Origin: Burkholderia sp. E7m39
GTDB lineage: Bacteria > Pseudomonadota > Gammaproteobacteria > Burkholderiales > Burkholderiaceae
Length of the DNA stretch: 33,850 nt
Direction of reading: 5' to 3'
Assembly (NCBI GenBank): GCA_001319865.1
Contig: BBSL01000089.1
Location: forward strand, 1 to 33,850
The first letter of the stretch is position 1. Each line of letters starts with the position of its first letter. The notes under the pieces were generated by a model. The model worked only from the letters and a program-made list of their open reading frames with translations, did no database searches and was not told where the DNA came from. The translations under genes and the position numbers were made by a program. Of the stretch, positions 26,599 to 32,504 are shown piece by piece.

Positions 26599-27170
26599 TG
26601 CAGCGAACCCCAGCGTTCTGTCGCGGGTTCCGCCGACGCCCACTTCCACGCGGTGCCGTCGCGGCAGATCGATGCGACGAAGAACGCGCTCGACGCGGGC
26701 ACGTTTTTCGTCGCGGTTTTGTCGACGGAAAACACGATTTCCTTGCAGTCGAGTTGGCCCGCGCTGATTGTGCGGCTGACGGTCACGCGGCCATGCTCGT
26801 CGTCTTCGAGCGGCACGGAGTGCGTGATGCTCCACGGCGCGACGGCGCCGACGTCGAGCGGGCCGGCCGCGACGGCGATGCTGTCCTGCGTGTTGCGATG
26901 GATTACGCGCTCCGAATACTGGACGCCCGCCCGTGCCGCCGCGACGGCGCCCAGGCCGATACCCGTGGCGACGGCGGCGTTATTGGTGACCTTCGCGGCA
27001 AGGGCCGCGCCCGCGATACCGGCGCCTGCCGTGGCGCCTTCCGAGTACAGCGAGCCGCAGCCGCTGAACGCTGTTGCGACGGCGGCAGCCAGGGCGGTAA
27101 TCAGCGCGACGCGCGGGAACGTGGAACGCCGCAAGGGGGCGTGCGGTTGGCGGTGCATGGCTTTCTGCAT
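26595..27170 (-). CDS. Putative lipoprotein B of a tandem paralogous pair
   Basis: This 191-residue protein starts MQKAMHRQPHAPLRRSTFPR, with a hydrophobic helix to a lipobox-like AFSGC (Cys near residue 38). A start at Met5 is possible. Its Gly/Ala-rich middle (GATAGAGIAGAALAAKV) and C-terminal domain parallel lipoprotein A: WSITHSVPLEDDEHGRVTVSR, DCKEIVFSV, and the end KWASAEPATERWGSLQ. Two Cys of the C-terminal domain (CKE and the SIC/SAC position) are kept in both, consistent with a disulfide in the periplasm. The pair is the product of a local duplication, co-transcribed and translationally coupled. Function is unknown. Confidence 0.82.
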   Translation of the reverse strand: MQKAMHRQPHAPLRRSTFPRVALITALAAAVATAFSGCGSLYSEGATAGAGIAGAALAAKVTNNAAVATGIGLGAVAAARAGVQYSERVIHRNTQDSIAVAAGPLDVGAVAPWSITHSVPLEDDEHGRVTVSRTISAGQLDCKEIVFSVDKTATKNVPASSAFFVASICRDGTAWKWASAEPATERWGSLQ

Positions 27171-27517
27171 TTCTTCGTCTTGCTCCTGCTCGTGCCTTCG
27201 ACGCCGGGCGCCAGCGCAGAGGCAGAATGCGTCTGATCATTTTTCGCAGCGGCATTGTGCAGGATGCCTTTTGTTATTGGCATAGGGAAAATGCAAGCAA
27301 TTGCAAAAGATGCTGCGGGGCCGCCGTCTTTCTGATTGGCGAGCCCAGCAGTTCGCGTGCCTGACGAGGCCGCGCCACACTGGTGCGAGCGTGCTTGCCA
27401 AGCTGGGCAGCGAGGGAGGAGGCGATGCGGCTTCGCGGGGAAGCCGCTGTCGCAGGGAAATGGAGAAGCGGCGCGAAGGCATGCACGACGCGCACGACAT
27501 GCGCGACATGCAACGCA
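27171..27517. other. Intergenic region upstream of the lipoprotein pair
   Basis: This 347-bp gap lies between two minus-strand units. The part nearest the lipoproteins (27238-27312) is AT-richer and probably holds their promoter. I could not assign -35/-10 boxes. No gene is seen. Confidence 0.4.
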
Positions 27518-28573
27518 TCAGTTGTCGTCGGTATTCGACTCTTCGTCGCCGTACGTGCTGAGCCGGTTGTACAGCGTTTTCAGGCTCACGCCGAGCGCCT
27601 TGGCGGCGCGGCGCTTGTCGCCGCCGCAATACTTGAGCGTGCCGAGAATGATCTGCTTTTGCGCGTCGGCGAGCGGCGTGCCGATCCACACGCTCATCGA
27701 GTCGCCGAGCGTGACGGGTTTCTTCACGCGCGACATCAGATGCGGATGCGGCAATTCCACAGCCTTCTCAGCCAGGATGAACGCGCGATACACCGCGTTC
27801 TTCAGTTCGCGCACGTTGCCGGGCCACGACCACGTGCGCAGTGTTTCCATCGAACGCTTGCTGAAGACCTTGTTCGTCCCTTCCTGGCGATTGAGCTCGT
27901 CGAGGAAATGCATCGCGAGCAGTTCGCGGTCGCCTTCGCGTTCGCGCAGCGGCGGAGCGCGCAGCGGAAACACGGCGAGCCGGTACATCAGGTCTTCGCG
28001 CAGGCCGTTTTCCTTGACGGCGACGGCGGGATCACGATTGGTCGCGGCGATGACGCGCACGTCCCCGCGAATCAGCTCCGTGCCGCCGACGCGATAGAAC
28101 GTGCCTGTCTCCAGCGCACGCAGCAGTTTCACTTGGCGTACGGGCGCCATTTCCGTCACTTCGTCGAGAAACAGGGTGCCGCCGTTCGCGTGTTCAAAGT
28201 AGCCGACGCGGCCTTGGACCGCGCCCGTGAAGCTGCCTTTCTCGTGGCCGAACAGTTCGGCTTCGATCAGTTCGTCGGGGATGGCGCCGCAGTTGACGGC
28301 TACGAACGCGCCGTCCTTGCGTGCGCTGTGCTCGTGGATCGTGCGGGCAATCAGCTCCTTGCCGGTGCCCGATTCGCCGATGATGAGTGCCGTCGCGTCG
28401 GTAGCGGCGACGCGGTCGATCTGTTCATAGAGATCCAGCATCACGGGCGACGAGCCGTACAACGTGCCGTACGACTTCAGCCCCGCGACGTTTTCCGTCG
28501 CGCGCGGCCGGGCGGGCGGCGTGGCGCCGCCTTCGGAAACGGCTGCGGGCAAGTCCAGATCGGGTGACGACAT
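27518..28573 (-). CDS. Sigma-54-dependent activator without a sensor domain (PspF-like layout)
   Basis: I prefer the ATG at 28571-28573 (MSSPDLDLPAAVSEGG); the frame extends to 28663. The 351-residue product is an AAA+ sigma-54 activator: Walker A GESGTGKE (66-73), the sigma-54 contact loop as GSFTGA (113-118) in place of the usual GAFTGA, Walker B GGTLFLDE (131-138), and the arginine-finger region REDLMYRL. A Fis-like helix-turn-helix ends the chain (RRAAKALGVSLKTLYNRL). The first 35 residues are disordered, so there is no receiver, GAF or PAS domain. Control must come from a partner protein or from expression. The Phe and Thr that contact sigma-54 are kept, so it should be active. Confidence 0.92.
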   Translation of the reverse strand: MSSPDLDLPAAVSEGGATPPARPRATENVAGLKSYGTLYGSSPVMLDLYEQIDRVAATDATALIIGESGTGKELIARTIHEHSARKDGAFVAVNCGAIPDELIEAELFGHEKGSFTGAVQGRVGYFEHANGGTLFLDEVTEMAPVRQVKLLRALETGTFYRVGGTELIRGDVRVIAATNRDPAVAVKENGLREDLMYRLAVFPLRAPPLREREGDRELLAMHFLDELNRQEGTNKVFSKRSMETLRTWSWPGNVRELKNAVYRAFILAEKAVELPHPHLMSRVKKPVTLGDSMSVWIGTPLADAQKQIILGTLKYCGGDKRRAAKALGVSLKTLYNRLSTYGDEESNTDDN

Positions 28574-28823
28574 AGCCAAGGGTGTCCTGTGCAAATTCGG
28601 GTGGATATCGTGAATGGCGCAGGCCAAAATCGACTGCGTGGACTGCTTTGTAGAGTGGTCCACTATCTCACAAAAGGCAATTTAACCACTCGCGCGGCCC
28701 TCCGGCAAGGCGGGCATAGTGCGGCGTTGGCTGGCAATTCGTCAACGTTGGCGTACGATCGACACGCGATGCCGGCAAAAGTTGCGCAAACGCCGCAGGG
28801 GCGGAAAGTTTGCCCGGATGCGG

Positions 28824-28896
28824 CGCACGGATGCCAGCCGTGCGAAGGGCTTTGTCGGCGGGCGGAACTCGGCGGTCGCATGTGGATCGCATGTGG
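28824..28896 (+). promoter_or_regulatory. Candidate activator sites upstream of the DUF883 promoter
   Basis: A perfect inverted repeat CGCACGG-N7-CCGTGCG spans 28824-28844, centred about 94 bp before the predicted transcription start. A tandem direct repeat TCGCATGTGG occurs at 28876 and 28887, an 11-bp period or one helical turn. The first is in the normal enhancer position for a sigma-54 activator; the second lies next to the -24 box. Confidence 0.45.
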
Positions 28897-28901
28897 GTGC
28901 C

Positions 28902-28917
28902 GGGTACGTCCGTTGCA
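28902..28917 (+). promoter_or_regulatory. Candidate sigma-54 promoter for the DUF883 gene
   Basis: GGGTACGTCCGTTGCA matches the -24/-12 pattern TGGCACG-N4-TTGCA with GG (28903-28904) and GC (28915-28916) exactly 10 bases apart. Two positions differ from consensus. The predicted start is near 28928, giving a 155-base leader. Confidence 0.6.
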
Positions 28918-29082
28918 AAGTGACGTGGGCAGCTATAAGGGATGGCGCGCGCGGATATCCGCGCGAGGCGGAACCGTCCGCCCGCGACAGGCGCCGCTCC
29001 CGTTTGGGGTCTCGCCCGGAGCCTCCTTGGCATCTGGGCTTGGCACCCCGCTTCGCGCCCGATAACGAGATGGGAGATTGCA

Positions 29083-29400
29083 ATGACGGAAACCACTGAA
29101 CAACTCGCGTTGGGCCGACAAAAAATCGTCCAGGACCTCAACGTTCTGCTGGCCGACTCGGAAGAAATGCTACGGCTTGCGGCGGCCGTGCCGGGCGAAG
29201 GGCTCGACGCGCTTCGCGAGCGCCTGCGAACGCATGTCGATGCGGTACAGGGCGCGCTCGCCGATGCGCAAAGTTCCGCGCAGCGGCGCTATCGCACTGC
29301 GACGATCCAGACCGAGCGCTACGTCCGGCAGAACCCGTGGCAGTCGCTTGGCATTGCGGCTGGCATCGGCTTCGTGCTCGGCATGCTAGCCGCGCGGTGA
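29083..29400 (+). CDS. DUF883 (ElaB/YqjD-like) membrane protein
   Basis: This 105-residue protein starts at the ATG at 29083 (MTETTEQLALGRQKIVQDLN) after GGGAG. A long amphipathic helix, probably a coiled coil, runs to about residue 80. The tail RQNPWQSLGIAAGIGFVLGMLAAR has the conserved RxNPW and a Gly-spaced single membrane helix. E. coli relatives YqjD and ElaB are tail-anchored inner-membrane proteins of stationary phase and stress that bind ribosomes. The gene has a sigma-54 promoter candidate upstream and is 86 bp ahead of another small membrane protein gene. Confidence 0.92.
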   Translation: MTETTEQLALGRQKIVQDLNVLLADSEEMLRLAAAVPGEGLDALRERLRTHVDAVQGALADAQSSAQRRYRTATIQTERYVRQNPWQSLGIAAGIGFVLGMLAAR

Positions 29401-29486
29401 CGCGGCACAGCGGCGTCCCCGGATCGCAGATCATCGGCGGTGCGACTGACGTCTTTTTTCCTATTCACGACAACAAGGAGTTCAAG

Positions 29487-29747
29487 ATGGCACGACCCAG
29501 AATCGGCATATTCGGCGCTCTGTTCGCCGTGGGCAGCGTACTGGCGTGGCGCTGGGCGCAAAAGCAGCGCGCCGCGCAGTCATCCGCCGCGCGCGATCTG
29601 ACGCGCTGGGAGGGCGAGGGCGGTTCCGTCACCGAGCCCGAGAACCCCGCGCCGGGCGCGCAGATGACGCCTGCCGCACATCTGCGCAAGGGCAACGGCG
29701 CCAACGGCGCCGATCACGGCGACGCGTGGCCGTTTCCGCGCAGCTAG
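29487..29747 (+). CDS. Small membrane protein of unknown function, 86 residues
   Basis: The ATG at 29487 has a strong AAGGAG seven bases upstream. The product starts MARPRIGIFGALFAVGSVLAWRWAQ, one membrane helix (about 6-24) followed by a hydrophilic, Gly/Asn/Pro-rich tail ending HGDAWPFPRS. It is not a family I recognise. It probably shares a transcript with the DUF883 gene, and a joint role at the inner membrane under stress is inference. Confidence 0.75.
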   Translation: MARPRIGIFGALFAVGSVLAWRWAQKQRAAQSSAARDLTRWEGEGGSVTEPENPAPGAQMTPAAHLRKGNGANGADHGDAWPFPRS

Positions 29748-30114
29748 CGCGAACGCTACGCGCGAACCGCTCGAGAAGTGCAGGAGAAAACGCTGGCAAC
29801 CAGCGCGGCGGCGCCACGACATAGACAAATTGAACAAATGCACGTCGCCGCGATTGGTGCTTGACGTTTTTTCAATGTCCCGCCGTATAATGAGCAAAAA
29901 CAACAATAATCAGTGGCTTTTGCGGCAATATTTACGGGAATTGTTGCGCAGATGCGTTAATTCGGAAAGTTTTTCACGGTGGAATCACTTGGCGTCGCCA
30001 AGCAAGCTTGCAAAGCTGACGTATGCTTGAAGATCGCAGCGCTTTCGTCGTCCCAACTTTCTGGCCGCAGACTGCGCGTATCCACTATCAGCACTTACGA
30101 GCTTTTCATACGCG
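29748..30114 (+). other. AT-rich leader region of the response regulator gene
   Basis: This 367-bp region is clearly AT-richer than its neighbours. TTGACG (29861-29866) and TATAAT (29886-29891) could form a sigma-70 promoter, although the 19-bp spacer is long. The message would have a leader of about 217 bases. It contains the hairpin CTTGGC-GTC-GCCAAG (29989-30003) directly followed by the palindrome GCAAGCTTGC (30003-30012). A 66-codon open frame at 29830 has no ribosome site and I do not count it as a gene. Confidence 0.45.
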
Positions 30115-31521
30115 ATGCCACATGTATTGATTGTCGATGACGATCCGAATACCCGCGATGCGCTTGCGACGATCATCGCGGAAGACGGCCTGACAACGGC
30201 GACGGCAGGCGATCTGCGCGAGGCCCGCATCCAGCTGGTGCGGCAGATGCCGGACGTCGTATTCACCGATCTGAAACTGCCCGACGGAACGGGCGTCGAC
30301 CTGTTCGAAGATCTCGATCCGCGCTCGGGCGTCGAGTTCGTTGTGATCACAGGGCACGCGACGGTCGAATCCGCCGTGAGCGCATTGAAGATGGGCGCTG
30401 CCGACTACCTCGTGAAGCCCATCAACATGCAGCGCGTCAAGGCGATTCTCAGCCGCCTGCCGCGCGCCGGCGACCTCAAGGCAGAGATCGGCACGCTGCG
30501 CGGCGAGTTGCGCCGGATGGGCCGTTTCGGCCTGATGCTCGGCAATTCGCCCATCATGCAGCAGGTGTACGACCAGATCAGCCGGGTCGCGCCGACGGCC
30601 GCTTCCGTGATGCTGGTGGGCGAATCGGGCACGGGCAAGGAAGTCGCGGCGCAGACGCTGCATCAGTTAAGCCTGCGGCGCAAGCATGCGTTTCTCGCCG
30701 TGAATTGCGGCGCGATTTCGCCCAACCTGATCGAATCGGAAATGTTCGGCCACGAACGCGGCGCGTTCACGGGCGCGGACCGCCAGCACAAGGGGTATTT
30801 CGAGCGCGCGAACGGCGGCACGCTGTTCCTCGACGAAATCACCGAAATGCCGATCGAGTTGCAGGTCAAGCTGCTGCGCGTGCTGGAAACGGGCATGTTC
30901 ATGCGCGTCGGCACGACGAAGGAAATCGAAACCGACGTGCGGCTGATCGCGGCGACGAACCGTGATCCGGAGCAGGCGGTGCTCGAAGGCAAGTTGCGGC
31001 TGGATCTGTATCACCGGCTCAACGTGTTCCCGATCAGCCTGCCGCCGCTGCGCGAGCGCGGCAAGGACGTGGAGCTGCTGGCGCAATCGTTCCTCGACGA
31101 CCTGAACGAGCAGCACGGCACGAAGAAGCACTTTCCGCCCGCCGTGAAGGAGATGCTGCTGTCGTACCCGTGGCCCGGCAACGTGCGCGAGCTGAAGAAC
31201 TATGTGCAGCGCGCGCACATCATGTCGGGTACGGATTCCGACAGCACGGCGACCGTGCCGCTGCAGATCTCGCTCTCCAAGCCGACGGTGGGCACGGCGA
31301 TCACGATTCCGTTCGGCACGTCGCTGGCCGAGGCCGATCGTCAGTTGATCCTCGCGACGCTCGAGCAGTGCGGCGGCGTCAAGACGCGCGCTGCGGAAAT
31401 TCTCGGCATCAGCCTGAAGACGCTGTACAACCGGCTCGTCGAGTACGGCAATGACGCGGGCCGCGCCGATGGCGACGATGTCAGCGACGAACCGCAGGCG
31501 CTCGGCAAGGCGGACGCCTGA
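30115..31521 (+). CDS. Sigma-54-dependent response regulator (NtrC family)
   Basis: This 468-residue protein has the full NtrC layout. The receiver is at 1-115 with Asp8/Asp9, phosphorylation site Asp52 (VVFTDLKLPDGTG) and Lys101 (LVKPIN). The AAA+ domain has Walker A GESGTGKE (169-176), a normal GAFTGA loop (216-221) and Walker B GGTLFLDE. A Fis-like helix-turn-helix (TRAAEILGISLKTLYNRL) is near the C-terminus. It should activate sigma-54 promoters when phosphorylated. No histidine kinase gene lies beside it, so its partner is elsewhere. It is similar to the activator at 27518-28573 in the AAA+ and DNA-binding parts. The nearest sigma-54 promoter candidates are those listed in this region. 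Confidence 0.95.
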   Translation: MPHVLIVDDDPNTRDALATIIAEDGLTTATAGDLREARIQLVRQMPDVVFTDLKLPDGTGVDLFEDLDPRSGVEFVVITGHATVESAVSALKMGAADYLVKPINMQRVKAILSRLPRAGDLKAEIGTLRGELRRMGRFGLMLGNSPIMQQVYDQISRVAPTAASVMLVGESGTGKEVAAQTLHQLSLRRKHAFLAVNCGAISPNLIESEMFGHERGAFTGADRQHKGYFERANGGTLFLDEITEMPIELQVKLLRVLETGMFMRVGTTKEIETDVRLIAATNRDPEQAVLEGKLRLDLYHRLNVFPISLPPLRERGKDVELLAQSFLDDLNEQHGTKKHFPPAVKEMLLSYPWPGNVRELKNYVQRAHIMSGTDSDSTATVPLQISLSKPTVGTAITIPFGTSLAEADRQLILATLEQCGGVKTRAAEILGISLKTLYNRLVEYGNDAGRADGDDVSDEPQALGKADA

Positions 31522-31554
31522 GGCCGCAGCGAAGTTTGGCCACGTAAGTTCCCT

Positions 31555-31640
31555 GCGCGGTCTTGGCGCGCGGTTCCGACGCATCGTTCTCGCAGTCACG
31601 CCGTCAGGGAAGGCGGCGTCGCAACGGCACATGCCTTGCT
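31555..31640 (+). promoter_or_regulatory. Candidate sigma-54 promoter and upstream inverted repeat for the 70-residue protein
   Basis: CGGCACATGCCTTGCT (31625-31640) has GGCAC and TTGC with exactly 10 bases between GG and GC, a near-consensus -24/-12 element. The start would be near 31651, 56 bases before the ATG. GCGCG-N7-CGCGC (31555-31571) is centred about 88 bp upstream of that start, and ACGCCG/CGGCGT (31598-31619) sits next to the -24 box. Confidence 0.6.
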
Positions 31641-31706
31641 GAATCTCGTTCGAGCAGTCGAAAGCCAAAAGCGACGACAACAGCGAACGAAACCAGGGAG
31701 CCCATC

Positions 31707-31919
31707 ATGCCGGACTACGACGCCGTCCCCGATCTCCACGCGCATCGCCCCGAACCTACGACGCCGGATACGCCGCCCGAGCCCGGTCAGCCGGATACCG
31801 TGCCCGATCCGACGCGTGAACCGGTCGAACCAGACACGCCGCCGATCGGTGATCCGCCGTCACAACCCTCGCAGACGCCGCATACCGGCGGCCGGCTCAC
31901 GCTCTGGCCCGAGTTCTGA
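31707..31919 (+). CDS. Pro/Asp-rich disordered small protein, 70 residues
   Basis: GGGAG six bases before the ATG at 31707 supports this gene. The product (MPDYDAVPDLHAHRPEPTTP) is rich in Pro, Asp, Glu and Thr, has no signal peptide or membrane helix, and ends GGRLTLWPEF. It is acidic and should be disordered, in the manner of hydrophilin-like stress proteins. I do not recognise a family. A near-consensus sigma-54 promoter lies just upstream. Confidence 0.7.
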   Translation: MPDYDAVPDLHAHRPEPTTPDTPPEPGQPDTVPDPTREPVEPDTPPIGDPPSQPSQTPHTGGRLTLWPEF

Positions 31920-32101
31920 CGCCATCCTTTGCATCAAAAATGGCGGAAAGCCGGCGCGTGCAATCTGCGCGCCCGGGCGATGTACTCGTTACAAAACGAC
32001 CGAACTTTTTACCGGCAAATTACGTTGATCCGCCTAGACTTAGGTGATGTGCCCGGTCGATCCCCCGCTCGGGCAGCGGCCTTCCCCTGGAGGCGTCCAT
32101 C

Positions 32102-32314
32102 ATGAGACATCCCGCATTGCGGCGCTCCGCGCGCCATTCGAAGCGCGACCAGCGCCCATCCAGCGGCACGGGCAATCCACCTGTCGGAGCCGATCCCGCG
32201 CACGAAAATCGCGCCGCGCCGGGCGCCCCGCCTGACGGGGATCACAACCAAGGCGGCACTCGCCAGGAAGGGATCGATTACCAACGCGATCTGGGCTCCG
32301 AACAGGACGCCTGA
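32102..32314 (+). CDS. Hydrophilic disordered small protein, 70 residues
   Basis: A GGAGG site lies seven bases before the ATG at 32102. The product (MRHPALRRSARHSKRDQRPS) has a basic N-terminal third and a Gly/Asp/Gln-rich acidic end (GIDYQRDLGSEQDA). It has no membrane helix or Cys. The composition is that of desiccation/osmotic-stress hydrophilins, which fits the neighbouring otsA; this is inference. CGAAC (32008-32012) and CGTT separated by 17 bp upstream recall an extracytoplasmic-stress promoter but are weak evidence. Confidence 0.62.
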   Translation: MRHPALRRSARHSKRDQRPSSGTGNPPVGADPAHENRAAPGAPPDGDHNQGGTRQEGIDYQRDLGSEQDA

Positions 32315-32351
32315 GGCTTGTTTTTCCGCTGGGACCCGTAGCGAAAATTCT

Positions 32352-32375
32352 GCTGCGCACAGCCTCGCGCGCAGC
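32352..32375 (+). repeat. Inverted repeat upstream of otsA
   Basis: GCTGCGC and GCGCAGC are separated by 10 bases, centred about 96 bp before the predicted sigma-54 start of otsA. It could be an activator site, or a weak terminator hairpin for the preceding small gene, since GGGTTTCT follows. Confidence 0.45.
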
Positions 32376-32433
32376 GGGTTTCTACTCGTCTGTCACATTT
32401 ACATACATTTTTATTCTGTGTTTTTGCACATGA

Positions 32434-32449
32434 CGGCATAAGACTTGCG
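32434..32449 (+). promoter_or_regulatory. Candidate sigma-54 promoter for otsA
   Basis: CGGCATAAGACTTGCG has GG (32435-32436) and GC (32447-32448) exactly 10 bases apart, with GGCA and TTGC kept. The predicted start is near 32460, 45 bases before the otsA ATG. Confidence 0.55.
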
Positions 32450-32504
32450 TGCGTGCGATTGAGTATCACCGCATGAACAGTCAACTGAATGAGGTGGAGC
32501 CGCA

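Larger units (their letters stand above)
28574..29082. other. Divergent region between sigma-54 activator and DUF883 gene
   Basis: This 509-bp region has no convincing gene. It holds the palindrome AGTGGTCCACT (28654-28664) just upstream of the activator gene. It also holds the inverted repeat, tandem repeat and sigma-54 promoter listed separately, which face the DUF883 gene. Confidence 0.5.

Noticed and set aside
27256..27300. TGGCAT followed by ATGCA resembling a sigma-54 promoter
   Set aside because: The distance between GG and GC is 12 bases, not 10, so RNA polymerase-sigma-54 would not fit.
28800..28813. A second GG-N10-GC element before the DUF883 gene
   Set aside because: It lacks CA after GG and A after GC; the element at 28902-28917 is much closer to consensus.
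29830..30030. A 66-codon open frame in the AT-rich leader
   Set aside because: It has no ribosome site, starts upstream of the likely transcription start and has no recognisable features.
30667..31680. A 337-codon open frame on the minus strand
   Set aside because: It is opposite the sigma-54 response regulator, whose motifs are unmistakable.
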